Source of the DNA: Anaerolineales bacterium
Lineage (GTDB): Bacteria; Chloroflexota; Anaerolineae; Anaerolineales; UBA11579
Length of the DNA stretch: 64,000 nt
NCBI GenBank assembly: GCA_019454165.1
Contig: CP075367.1
Location: forward strand, 1,962,805-2,026,804
Reading direction: 5' to 3'
Shown: one piece after another, positions 7,585 to 16,095 of the stretch
Layout of the letters: every line of letters starts with the position of its first letter
Numbering within the stretch: position 1 is the first letter of the stretch
The notes under the pieces: generated by a model
Database searches by the model: none
What the model saw: only the letters and a program-made list of their open reading frames with translations
What the model was told of the DNA's origin: nothing
Program-made: the position numbers and the translations under genes

Positions 7585-8472
7585 ATGCAAGCGACGCAAG
7601 GTATAGGCAAACCGGCGAAGGAGCGCGGCGTTTCCGGGCGCACCTTCCGCGCCGCGGCTTGGCTGGGCTGGCAGATCGAGTCCAACTGGGCAGACCCGCT
7701 GATCTTCTTTATCTACTCGGTCATCAAGCCGCTGTCTGGCGCGGCGATCCTGGTGGTGATGTACAGCGTCATCACCAATGGCGCATTTGACGACCCGATG
7801 TTCGCCTATATTTACTTGGGCAATGCTTTCTACATTTATGTAGCCGCAGTGCTGACCGGGGTCTCGTGGACGGTGATCGATGACCGCGAGATCTACCGCA
7901 TGCTGAAGTACATCTACATCGCGCCGGTGCATGTGCCGGTATACCTGCTGGGGCGCGGCTTCGCCAAGTTTGCTTTTGGCAGCCTGGCCGTGTTCATCAC
8001 GATCGCGGCGGGGGTGTACTTCCTCAATGTGCCGCTGGACCTCAGCCTGGTGAATTGGCCGCTGTTCGCGGTGAGCCTGACGCTGGGCATCGTGATGCTG
8101 GCGATGATGGGCCTGGTGCTGGGCAGCGTGATGCTGCTGATCGTCAATAACGCCAACTTCATGGGCGAGGCGGTGGCCGGGGCACTGTACCTGTTCAGCG
8201 GGGCGGTCTTCCCGCTCAGCATCCTGCCCGGCTGGCTGCAGCCGGTGGGCTACATCATCCCGATCTCGTATTGGCTGGAACTGTTGCGGCGCTCTGTGGT
8301 GGGCCAGGTGGCGGAGTCCTTCCCTACGTTCAGCCAGTTCTCTGACATACAGCTGCTGGCGATCCTGGCCGGGCTGACCGCCCTGTTCACGATACTGGGC
8401 TTTGTGGTCTTCCGTTATTGCGACCACCAGGCGCGCGAAAAGGGCTACCTCGACCGCTACTCCAATTTCTAA
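7585..8472 (+). CDS. ABC-2 type transporter permease 2
   Basis: A 295-residue membrane protein with about six hydrophobic segments and the same FSGAVFPLSILPGWLQPVGYIIP type of pre-helix segment seen in ABC-2 permeases. It starts one base after the previous stop. An N-terminal soluble arm of about 35 residues carries GWQIESNWADP. With the preceding permease it would build an asymmetric channel. Confidence 0.88.
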   Translation: MQATQGIGKPAKERGVSGRTFRAAAWLGWQIESNWADPLIFFIYSVIKPLSGAAILVVMYSVITNGAFDDPMFAYIYLGNAFYIYVAAVLTGVSWTVIDDREIYRMLKYIYIAPVHVPVYLLGRGFAKFAFGSLAVFITIAAGVYFLNVPLDLSLVNWPLFAVSLTLGIVMLAMMGLVLGSVMLLIVNNANFMGEAVAGALYLFSGAVFPLSILPGWLQPVGYIIPISYWLELLRRSVVGQVAESFPTFSQFSDIQLLAILAGLTALFTILGFVVFRYCDHQAREKGYLDRYSNF

Positions 8473-8497
8473 CCTCCGCACGGCGAAAGGAGCCTGC

Positions 8498-9400
8498 ATG
8501 AACGACTACGGGCACGACCTGCTGTTCGGGGCCTTCATCACCCCGGTGGCCCAACCGGCGCAGCAAGCGGTTGAGCTGGCACTGGCCGCCGAGCGAGCCG
8601 GGCTGGACCTGGCAACCTTCCAGGATCACCCGTACCAGCCGCGCTTCCACGATACGTGGACCTTGCTCTCGTACATCGCGGCGCGCACGCAGCGCATCCG
8701 CATCAGCGCTAATGTGCACAACCTGCCGCTGCGCCAGCCGAGCGTGCTGGCGCGTAGCGCGGCCAGCCTGGACCTGCTGAGCGGCGGCCGCTTTGAAATG
8801 GCACTGGGCGCGGGCGGGTTCTGGGATGCGATCGCCGCCATGGGCGGCCGGCGGCTGCGCCCGGGCGAATCGATCGAGGCGCTGGGCGAGGCGATCGAGA
8901 TCATGCGCATGCTGTGGGACACCGAGGAACGCAGCGGGGCGCGGCTGAACGGCAAGTTCTATCAAGTGAACGGAGCCAAGCGCGGCCCGGCGCCTGCCCA
9001 CCCGATCGAGATCTGGGTCGGCGCCTATAAGCCGCGTATCCTGGCGCTGGTCGGGCAACTGGCGGACGGCTGGGTGCCCAGCCTGGCTTATCTGGAACGA
9101 GGCCTGCCCAGCCTGGGCCGCATGAACCAACTGATCGACGAGGCCGCCGAGGCGGCCGGCCGCCCGGCCGCCAGCGTGCGGCGCATGCTCAACATTGGCG
9201 GCCAGTTCAGCCCCAACGAGAACGGCCTGCTCCACGGCCCGCCGCAGCTGTGGGCTGAGCAACTGGCCGAGATGACCTTCCAATACGGCACGAGCGCCTT
9301 CATTCTGGCGGTGGATGACCCCACCACGATCGAGCGCTTCGCCAAGGAAGTGGCGCCCGCCACGCGTGAGCTGGTGTCCGCCGAACGCCAACGCAAATGA
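8498..9400 (+). CDS. LLM-class flavin-dependent oxidoreductase
   Basis: A 300-residue TIM-barrel protein of the luciferase-like family, with DLATFQDHPYQ near 45, the conserved RIRISANVHNLPLRQPSVLARSAASLDLLSGGR spread over 67-100, and GLGAG-like ALGAGG following. Members use FMN or F420 to oxidise or reduce small organic substrates; which cofactor is used here cannot be told. The ATG at 8498 has AAAGGAG 8 bases upstream. The stop overlaps the start of ogt (ATGA), so the two are coupled, and only 25 bases separate it from the exporter operon. Confidence 0.85.
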   Translation: MNDYGHDLLFGAFITPVAQPAQQAVELALAAERAGLDLATFQDHPYQPRFHDTWTLLSYIAARTQRIRISANVHNLPLRQPSVLARSAASLDLLSGGRFEMALGAGGFWDAIAAMGGRRLRPGESIEALGEAIEIMRMLWDTEERSGARLNGKFYQVNGAKRGPAPAHPIEIWVGAYKPRILALVGQLADGWVPSLAYLERGLPSLGRMNQLIDEAAEAAGRPAASVRRMLNIGGQFSPNENGLLHGPPQLWAEQLAEMTFQYGTSAFILAVDDPTTIERFAKEVAPATRELVSAERQRK

Positions 9401-9942
9401 CGAAACCCGCCCCACCCCTGCTGTTCTACGCGGCCAAGCCGCACAAGCGGCTTGGCCTGGTGTGGGCCGCGGTGAGCGAACGCGGCGTGTGGTCAGCGGC
9501 GTACGGGATCGACGAGCCGCGCTTCTGCGACCACGCGCTGGAACGCGGCCCGGCCCAGCTGGTGAAGCAGCCAGCCGCGGTGGCCGAGGTGCTGGAGCAG
9601 ATGCATGAGTTCCTGGCGGGCAAACGCCGCCGTTTTGAGGTCAAAGTGGATTTCAGCGGCATGACGCCATTCCAGGCCGCGGTGCGCAAGGCGGTGATGG
9701 CAGTGCGCTATGGCCAGACCGCCTCGTACGGCGATATTGCCGCGGCGGTGGGCCGGCCACGGGCGGCGCGGGCCGTAGGCGGCGTGCAGGCCAGCAACCC
9801 GATCTCGTTCATCATCCCGTGCCATCGCATCATCGGGGCGGACGGCGGCCTGGCGGGCTACGGCGGTTTTGGCGGGCTGGAAACGAAGCGCTGGTTGTTG
9901 AAACTAGAGGGACAGTCATTAGTGAGAAGTGATCAGGGATGA
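9397..9942 (+). CDS. ogt: Methylated-DNA--protein-cysteine methyltransferase
   Basis: The 181-residue protein has the alkyl-acceptor motif IIPCHRII near residue 146 and the helix-turn-helix around YGQTASYGDIAAAVG with the Arg finger in RAARAVG. The family repairs O6-alkylguanine by transferring the alkyl group to the motif cysteine, once per protein molecule. The start overlaps the preceding stop by four bases. No AraC-type Ada domain is present, so it is the single-function form. Confidence 0.92.
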   Translation: MTKPAPPLLFYAAKPHKRLGLVWAAVSERGVWSAAYGIDEPRFCDHALERGPAQLVKQPAAVAEVLEQMHEFLAGKRRRFEVKVDFSGMTPFQAAVRKAVMAVRYGQTASYGDIAAAVGRPRAARAVGGVQASNPISFIIPCHRIIGADGGLAGYGGFGGLETKRWLLKLEGQSLVRSDQG

Positions 9943-9982
9943 TCGTTGTTTGCCGGTGTTGTTCACTTGTTAAAATCAACTT

Positions 9983-10393
9983 ATGAAAATTCTCATTGGC
10001 ACAGACGAAGCCAGCCCAGTGGTGGAGCATGTGGCCGCCTGGCTGCAGCAGCACGGCCACCAGGCCGAGCTGCTGCCCGTGGCGCTGTGGCCGCAGGCCG
10101 CCCGCCAGGTGGCGCAGGCGGTGGCCGGCGGCCAGGCGGATGAGGGCATATTGTTCTGCTGGACGGGCACGGGGGTAAGCATCGCCGCCAACAAGGTGCC
10201 CGGCATCCGGGCGGCCTTATGCGGCGATGCGGAAACGGCCCGCGGCGCACGGCTGTGGAACAATGCCAATATGTTGTGCCTCTCGCTGCGCACCACCACG
10301 GCGGCGCTGGCCAGCGAGATCTTGCAGAGCTGGTTCGGGACGCAGTATGTGCCCAACGCCAACGATGACGCCTGCTTGGCAGAGATCGAGTAA
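9983..10393 (+). CDS. rpiB: RpiB/LacAB-family sugar-phosphate isomerase
   Basis: A 136-residue protein that begins with the family's MKILIGTDEAS and keeps GTGVSIAANKVPGIRAAL near 63-80 and the WNNANMLCLSLR stretch. Family members interconvert ribose-5-phosphate and ribulose-5-phosphate or related sugars. The usual CGTG active-site string reads CWTG, with a bulky Trp after the presumed catalytic Cys, and the histidine-rich N-terminal strand is altered, so the substrate may differ. TAAAAT lies 6 bases before the ATG, suggesting a leaderless message. A strong terminator follows. Confidence 0.8.
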   Translation: MKILIGTDEASPVVEHVAAWLQQHGHQAELLPVALWPQAARQVAQAVAGGQADEGILFCWTGTGVSIAANKVPGIRAALCGDAETARGARLWNNANMLCLSLRTTTAALASEILQSWFGTQYVPNANDDACLAEIE

Positions 10394-10421
10394 ATAGTGA
10401 AACAGGGCGGGTCTACATTGT

Positions 10422-10466
10422 GTACAAAAAAAGAGGGACGGCTAGTGCCGTCCCTCTTTTTTGTAC
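10422..10466. terminator. Bidirectional terminator
   Basis: An 11-bp stem (AGAGGGACGGC at 10432-10442 with 10447-10457) is flanked by an A-run on the left and a T-run on the right, so it ends the rpiB-like gene and the convergent S41 lipoprotein gene. Confidence 0.9.
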
Positions 10467-10485
10467 GTTGGAGTTCCTGTTCGGC

Positions 10486-12963
10486 TTACTTCTCAACAAA
10501 GATACGGAAGTCTGAAATGTAGGTGCCGGCTGGGTAGTCGCCGTAGCCATCGTTGAGCGCGGCGCTGTGCACAGTGGTCACCACCATGTGGTGCTCACCC
10601 GCCGGCCAATCGGTCATCAACACGGTCAGCAGGTTGCAGGGCAGGCTGGGATGGGATTCAAAGTCCAGCTCGTCGTTGGGAATGATCTCCCCATTGAGCT
10701 CGACGGTGATGGACATCTTGCCCCAGTTGTCTTCCAACTCTTCGGGGGTCGTGGTGCACCAGTAGTAACCGCCCACAATCGAGGTGGACTGGGGCAGAAC
10801 GATGGTGTAGTTCAACGTGCCGGGCGTCTGGTGCTCGGCGTCGCTGTACTCTTCGCGGGCTACGTCAAACAGGGTCGGCACGCCGGCCTGCAATTGGGCC
10901 AGCGCGTTGTAGTCGCTGTTCAGCGCGGGCGGGCCGGAGGGTACTACCCCGGCGCCGGCCGGGTTGTCGAGCACGGCCACCGCGGCGTCCAGCAGCGGGT
11001 CGCCATCGCTGAACAGGGTTTCCTCGTTCACGGGCACGACCACATCCGGCACGACGCCCACATCCTCGATGATGATGTTGCCGTCCAGGTCCATCGGGCG
11101 GGCGATGGGGAAGCGCACGGTCATGCTGGGCATCTCAAAGTCCTTCACCCCGCCGCCCAGGCCACCGGTGGGATAGTGTCCCACGATGGTGGCGCGGTCC
11201 TGGATGGTCATGTCATGGGCGAAGAACTCGCACGCGCTGGAGCAGTTGGGCGAGACCAGCACGACGATCTTGCCGTGATACTGCATGTCCTCCGAGGGCG
11301 GATAGAGCATATCCGGCGTGTTGGGGTCAGTGTAAAAGTCACCCAGGCTTTCATCCCAGGCAGAGCCAAGGCCGATCGCCATTTCTTCGGTGAAGAAATA
11401 AGCCGCCATCTGGTCAGCCAGGAAGCCGAAGCCGCCGCCATTGTTGCGCATATCGATCACCAGGCCAGGAATCTCGTTGGCGTTGAGCGTATTGATCATG
11501 CGCTCCCACAGCTGGATGGTGAGCACTTCGTTGTCGAAGAAGGAGTAGATGGCGACATAGCCGTAGCCGCTGTCCAGAACTTCGAACTCGACCGGCAGCT
11601 CGAAGCCGGTCGTGGCGCCAAAGAAGGAGGACTGGTTGAAGCTGTCGTACTCGGCCTGCGAACGCACCACAGCCGTGGCCAGCGCCCCGCCGGGGTTCTG
11701 GTATTCGACGGTCACATCCGCCACTTGGGGGAAGCGCACCGCGTAGCGCAACTGCTGCAGGCGGCGAGTATGGTCAGTGCTGAAGGGCGACGACCAGGGG
11801 ATGGAGCGGGAAACGGCATCATCGATCGGCTCGCCGTTCAGGCTGAAGATCTGGGCGCCGAGCTGAATGCCAGCGCTCTGGGCCGGGCCGTTGGGGGTGA
11901 GGTAGCTGACGATGACGCGGCCATCGCTGGTGTCACGGATGGACATACCCAGGCCGGTAGCGATGTCAATGTTGAACTGGTTGTTGAGTACATCCGGGAA
12001 AGAGAAGCCGATGTGACCATCCGGGATGGACCACAGAAAATCGCGCATGGCGAAGAAGTAGGCATCTTCGTCGTTCTGGGCTTCGGCCTGCTCGAAGCGC
12101 GGGCGGAACTCAGCATCCAGCGCATCCCAATCCAAGCCCTTGAGCTCGGTGAAGGCGTATTCCTGGCGCATCATGGTGATCATGGCGTCGAAGGCTTCGC
12201 CATAGGGCAGGTCTGAGAAATCGTCCAGCGCCGCGCCTTCCGGCTCCAGCAGGTCCATCACGACATGCTGCGAGCGGTCAAAGGTGAAGGGGTCGGTGTC
12301 CATATCCACCAGGGTGTAACCCTGGGGGATGCCGACGATGGGGTCATCCTCGGTGAAGAGCATGTTGTCGGCGCCAAAGCCGGAGGGGAAGCCCTGGGCA
12401 TCATCCGGCGCATAGACCAGCAGTTTGCCGCCGATGTATTCGCGCTCGGTGGCGGCCTCTTCGCTGGTGCGCACCGAGGTGTAGGCGGTGGACCACCCAC
12501 CGCCGCCGAGGTCGCGCTTCTCGAGGAAGGGATCGCCGAAGGCATTGGTCCAGTAGGCCGGCGCGAACACCAGCACGCCGCTGTCCTCCTCGCCGTCCTG
12601 GTCCACATCGCGGATGCCGCCCTGCGGCACGATGGGCAGCGAGATGCTGTAGGTGAAGGGCGAAATGTAGAAGTCTGAGGTGAGTTGACCCATCACTTGC
12701 GATTCCATCGGCATCAGGTAACCGCGGTCACGGTCAACGAAGCCAGCCTGGTCTTCAAGAATCACCAGCGGCTGGGCGACGCCATCGGTGAAGAAGGGAT
12801 AGGTGTAGGTGAGCTCGCCGGTGATCGTGACCACCCCACCCTCGTCGTTCTGGATGGCGGCGGGCTCAAACCCGCCCGTGGGGGCGGGCGTGCTTTGGCC
12901 GGCAGAGCCACACGCGGCCAGGGTCAAAGCGATAACAAGCAACAGGAAATGGTAAGGGCGCAT
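10486..12963 (-). CDS. S41-family peptidase lipoprotein
   Basis: An 825-residue protein with a lipoprotein signal peptide (LAAC, Cys18), then a Pro/Thr/Gly-rich stretch. A PDZ-like segment (GLGMSIRDTSDGRVIVSYLTP and GPAQSAGIQLGAQIFSLNG) lies near the middle, followed by an S41 catalytic region with GLVIDMRNNGGG and NCSSACEFFAHD carrying the presumed nucleophile Ser. It should be anchored outside the membrane and cut exported proteins or peptides at C-termini. The N-terminal ~250 residues and the C-terminal ~130 residues are not recognised. GGAGGAGAT lies right before the ATG. Confidence 0.85.
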   Translation of the reverse strand: MRPYHFLLLVIALTLAACGSAGQSTPAPTGGFEPAAIQNDEGGVVTITGELTYTYPFFTDGVAQPLVILEDQAGFVDRDRGYLMPMESQVMGQLTSDFYISPFTYSISLPIVPQGGIRDVDQDGEEDSGVLVFAPAYWTNAFGDPFLEKRDLGGGGWSTAYTSVRTSEEAATEREYIGGKLLVYAPDDAQGFPSGFGADNMLFTEDDPIVGIPQGYTLVDMDTDPFTFDRSQHVVMDLLEPEGAALDDFSDLPYGEAFDAMITMMRQEYAFTELKGLDWDALDAEFRPRFEQAEAQNDEDAYFFAMRDFLWSIPDGHIGFSFPDVLNNQFNIDIATGLGMSIRDTSDGRVIVSYLTPNGPAQSAGIQLGAQIFSLNGEPIDDAVSRSIPWSSPFSTDHTRRLQQLRYAVRFPQVADVTVEYQNPGGALATAVVRSQAEYDSFNQSSFFGATTGFELPVEFEVLDSGYGYVAIYSFFDNEVLTIQLWERMINTLNANEIPGLVIDMRNNGGGFGFLADQMAAYFFTEEMAIGLGSAWDESLGDFYTDPNTPDMLYPPSEDMQYHGKIVVLVSPNCSSACEFFAHDMTIQDRATIVGHYPTGGLGGGVKDFEMPSMTVRFPIARPMDLDGNIIIEDVGVVPDVVVPVNEETLFSDGDPLLDAAVAVLDNPAGAGVVPSGPPALNSDYNALAQLQAGVPTLFDVAREEYSDAEHQTPGTLNYTIVLPQSTSIVGGYYWCTTTPEELEDNWGKMSITVELNGEIIPNDELDFESHPSLPCNLLTVLMTDWPAGEHHMVVTTVHSAALNDGYGDYPAGTYISDFRIFVEK

Positions 12964-13086
12964 ATCTCCTCCTTGGGAGTTGCAGGTGCGCCGGATTCTA
13001 GCACGCAGCGGTTACAGCGCCCTGCGCAAGGCCTGGCAAACGCGCTTACAATCCTGCTTATTCCCTCAGATGAAAGCCTTGCTTCC

Positions 13087-14022
13087 ATGAAAGTTCTCAT
13101 CGCAGACTCCCTCTCCCCCGAAGCCGTCAGGCGCCTGCAAGCCGCTGGCTTGCAAGCGGATGACCGCGCCGGGATCGATGCGGCCAAGCTGCTCAAGGCG
13201 CTGCCGGAGTATGCCGGGCTGATCGTACGCAGCCGCACCAAGGTGACCGCCGAGCTGCTGGCCGCCGCCCCCAACCTGAAGGTCGTGGGCCGGGCCGGCG
13301 TGGGCGTAGACAATATCGATCTGGCGGCGGCCGCAGCCCACAACGTGGCCGTAGTGAACACGCCGGTCTCCACCAGTGTGGCAGTGGCGGAGCTGACCCT
13401 GGCGCTAATGCTGGCCCTGGTGCGCAGCGTGCCGCGGGCGGACGCCAGCATGAAGGCCGGCGAGTGGGACAAAAAGTCGTTCCAGGGCGCCGAGCTGGCC
13501 GGCAAGACGCTGGGCATTCTGGGCATGGGCAACATCGGCGCTCAGGTCGCCCGGCGAGCGGCCGCCTTCGATATGACCGTGCTGGGCTTTGACCCCTTTC
13601 TGGACGATGCCACCATCCAGACCCGCGGCGCCCTGGCAGCCAAGCTGGATGAGGTCTACAGCCGCAGCGATGTGCTCAGCCTGCACCTTCCGCTGCTGCC
13701 GGATACACGCGGCATGATCGGCGAAGCCACCTTTGACAAGATGAAGCGCGGCGTGTACCTGGTATGCGCAGCGCGCGGCGGCGTGATCGACGAAGACGCG
13801 CTGCTGAACGCGCTGACCCGCGGCCAGGTGGCCGGGGCGGCGCTGGACGTGTTCGCCCAGGAGCCGCCGGGCGCGACGGCGCTGGTGGCGCACCCGCGCG
13901 TGATCGCCACGCCGCATATGGGCGCCCAGACCGCCGAGGCGCAGACCCGGGCCGCGCTGGACGTGGCCGACGAGGTGGCCAACGCCCTGCTGGGCAAGCC
14001 GCTGCGCTGGCAAGTGAAATGA
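13087..14022 (+). CDS. Short D-3-phosphoglycerate dehydrogenase-like 2-hydroxyacid dehydrogenase
   Basis: A 311-residue enzyme with the NAD-binding motif GILGMGNIGAQVARR near 143-157, the catalytic Arg in AARGGVIDE (C in place of N at the preceding position) and the His in TPHMGAQT. The GRAGVGVDNIDL segment is typical of phosphoglycerate dehydrogenase, which opens the serine pathway. The ACT regulatory domain of long SerA forms is absent. The open frame continues upstream, but the family start MKVLIADSLS is at 13087. Confidence 0.85.
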   Translation: MKVLIADSLSPEAVRRLQAAGLQADDRAGIDAAKLLKALPEYAGLIVRSRTKVTAELLAAAPNLKVVGRAGVGVDNIDLAAAAAHNVAVVNTPVSTSVAVAELTLALMLALVRSVPRADASMKAGEWDKKSFQGAELAGKTLGILGMGNIGAQVARRAAAFDMTVLGFDPFLDDATIQTRGALAAKLDEVYSRSDVLSLHLPLLPDTRGMIGEATFDKMKRGVYLVCAARGGVIDEDALLNALTRGQVAGAALDVFAQEPPGATALVAHPRVIATPHMGAQTAEAQTRAALDVADEVANALLGKPLRWQVK

Positions 14023-14026
14023 AAGC

Positions 14027-14097
14027 AACCACAAGACACAAAGGACACGAAGATCTAAGCAAAAGAAATAACTTTGTGCTCTTTGTGACTTTGTGGT
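14027..14097. repeat. CACAAAG inverted-repeat element, copy 2 of 3
   Basis: Left arm AACCACAAGACACAAAGGAC, right arm CTTTGTGCTCTTTGTGACTT and TGTGGT, with an AT-rich centre. It fills nearly the entire gap between the dehydrogenase and the carboxypeptidase. See copies at 4463 and 60359. Confidence 0.75.
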
Positions 14098-14135
14098 GAA
14101 TGTTTGCATACAAACCAGATCTAGAAGGAGAAGCA

Positions 14136-15638
14136 ATGAGCAAAGAACTGGAACAACTGAAAGAGATCCTGGGCGAGATCTCTGACATCAACAACGCCAG
14201 CGCCGTGCTGGGTTGGGATCAGCAGACCTACATGCCGCCCATGGGCGCCGAAGCCCGCGGCCAGGCCCAGGGCACGCTGGACAAGCTGGCCCACGAGAAG
14301 TTCACCTCGGCCGAGGTGGGCAAGCTGCTGGACGCCCTCGAGAAGCAGGTGGGCGACTGGGATCCGGACTCGGATGAGGCCCGGCTGGTGACCGTCACCC
14401 GCCGCCACTTCGACAAGGACACCAAGGTGCCCAGCAAGATGGTCTCCGAACGCGCTGAGCTGACCACGATGGGCAATCAGGCCTGGCAGGAAGCCCGCAT
14501 GAAGTCCGAGTTCCCCATCTTCGAGCCGCACCTGGAGAAGCTGGTGGACTGGGCGCGCCGCTTCGCTGAGCTGTATGCGCCGTACGATCACGTTTACGAC
14601 CCGATGCTGGATATTTACGAACCGGGCATGAAGGCTGCCGAGGTCAAATCGATCTTTGATGACATCCGCCCCAAGCAGGTCGAACTGATCAAGCGCATCT
14701 CGGAAGCGCAGCAGGTGGATGACTCCGTGCTGCACCAACCCTTCGATGAAAAGGGCCAGTGGGACTTTGGCGTTGGCGTTGTGACCGATTTCGGCTATGA
14801 CTGGAAGCAAGGCCGCCTGGACAAAACCACCCACCCGTTCCAGACCACGCTGGGCTGGGGAGACCACCGCATCACGACCCGCGTGTATCCCGATTTCTTC
14901 AACCCGTACTTCTTCGGCACGCTGCACGAGGCTGGCCACGCCATGCACGCCCAGGGTGTCGCCGAGAGCTTGAAGCGCACGCCGCTGTACAACAGCCCCT
15001 CGCTGGCGATCGGCGAATCGCAGTCACGCATGTGGGAGAACCTGGTGGGCCGCTCCAAGCCTTTCTGGGAGCACTACTTCCCCAAACTGCAGAAAGTCTT
15101 CCCTGAGCAGTTGAAGGGCGTAGATGTGGATACCTTTTACAAGGCCATCAACAAGGTGGCGCCGTCTTACATTCGTGTGGAGGCCGACGAAGCCACCTAC
15201 AACCTGCACATCATGCTGCGCATGGAGCTGGAAATGGCCATCATGGAAGGCGAGGCCGAGGTCAAGAAGCTGCCCATGTACTGGAGCGATCTGTTCACCA
15301 AATACCTGGGCGTGACCCCGCCCAACGACAAGGAAGGTGTGCTGCAGGATGTGCACTGGTCGTTCGGCTTGATGGGCTACTTCTCCACCTATGCGCTGGG
15401 CAACCTGGTCTCGGCCCAGCTGTGGGAAGTGATCGGGCGAGACATTCCGGACATCGAGGGCAAGATCCGTTCGGCGGAGTTTGCCCCGCTGCTCCAGTGG
15501 CTGAACAAGCACGTGCATGCGCCGGGCGCCAAATTCGAGCCGCAGGAGATGGTGCAGCGCATCACCGGCTCCAAGATCAATGGCGATGCATACATCCGCT
15601 ACCTGGAAAAGAAGTTCACCGACATCTACGGTCTGTAG
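14136..15638 (+). CDS. Thermostable carboxypeptidase 1 (Taq type, M32)
   Basis: The 500-residue protein has the M32 zinc site HEAGHAMH in the stretch FFGTLHEAGHAMHAQGV, the downstream ESQSRMWENLVGRS bearing the third ligand, and the family's IRVEADEATYNLHIMLR. It removes C-terminal residues from peptides in the cytoplasm. GAAGGAG sits 6 bases before the ATG at 14136, which decides the start over an upstream in-frame ATG at 14100 that lies in the repeat. A clear terminator follows. Confidence 0.93.
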   Translation: MSKELEQLKEILGEISDINNASAVLGWDQQTYMPPMGAEARGQAQGTLDKLAHEKFTSAEVGKLLDALEKQVGDWDPDSDEARLVTVTRRHFDKDTKVPSKMVSERAELTTMGNQAWQEARMKSEFPIFEPHLEKLVDWARRFAELYAPYDHVYDPMLDIYEPGMKAAEVKSIFDDIRPKQVELIKRISEAQQVDDSVLHQPFDEKGQWDFGVGVVTDFGYDWKQGRLDKTTHPFQTTLGWGDHRITTRVYPDFFNPYFFGTLHEAGHAMHAQGVAESLKRTPLYNSPSLAIGESQSRMWENLVGRSKPFWEHYFPKLQKVFPEQLKGVDVDTFYKAINKVAPSYIRVEADEATYNLHIMLRMELEMAIMEGEAEVKKLPMYWSDLFTKYLGVTPPNDKEGVLQDVHWSFGLMGYFSTYALGNLVSAQLWEVIGRDIPDIEGKIRSAEFAPLLQWLNKHVHAPGAKFEPQEMVQRITGSKINGDAYIRYLEKKFTDIYGL

Positions 15639-15655
15639 GATCTTGCAGTTCAATG

Positions 15656-15688
15656 AACAAAGAGCCGGCGCAATGCCGGCTCTTTGTT
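15656..15688. terminator. Terminator after the carboxypeptidase gene
   Basis: A 14-bp stem (AACAAAGAGCCGGC with its complement, loop GCAAT at 15670-15674) ends in TTTGTTT. Confidence 0.85.
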
Positions 15689-15726
15689 TATGGCGGCTAT
15701 TCGCTATCAGGTATCATATGCGCTCT

Positions 15727-16095
15727 ATGGCCAGCATTCTCTTCGTGGACGACGAGCCCTTGACGCGCAAACTGCTGACGCAGGCCGCCACCATCATGGG
15801 CCACCAGGCGATCACAGCCGGTAACGAAGAGGAAGCTCTGCGCCTGGCCCAGGAAGCGCGTCCCGACCTGATCGTGACGGATGTGAACCTGAACGGCCGC
15901 CGCAGCCTGCAAATGATCCAGCAGCTGCGCAGCCTGCCCGAGACCAGCAACATCCCGATCGTGACGCTCTCGGCGCTCAATCTAAGCGAAATTCAGTCTG
16001 AGGCGCGCGCTAGCGGCGCGGTAGCCTCGCTGGAAAAACCCATTCGACTGCAAGAACTGTTAGAGGTAATTGGTGAGTACGCCCCACAAAAGTAA
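15727..16095 (+). CDS. Single-domain response regulator
   Basis: A 122-residue receiver domain with the acidic pair VDDE near residue 8, the phospho-acceptor in DLIVTDVNLNGR near 52, a Ser in the Thr/Ser position (IVTLSAL) and the conserved Lys in LEKPIR. No output domain is attached. TATCAT at 15712-15717 lies directly against an in-frame ATG at 15718 and 9 bases before the ATG at 15727, so the latter is the better start for a leaderless message. No histidine kinase gene is nearby. Its end overlaps the next gene by 26 bases. Confidence 0.85.
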   Translation: MASILFVDDEPLTRKLLTQAATIMGHQAITAGNEEEALRLAQEARPDLIVTDVNLNGRRSLQMIQQLRSLPETSNIPIVTLSALNLSEIQSEARASGAVASLEKPIRLQELLEVIGEYAPQK

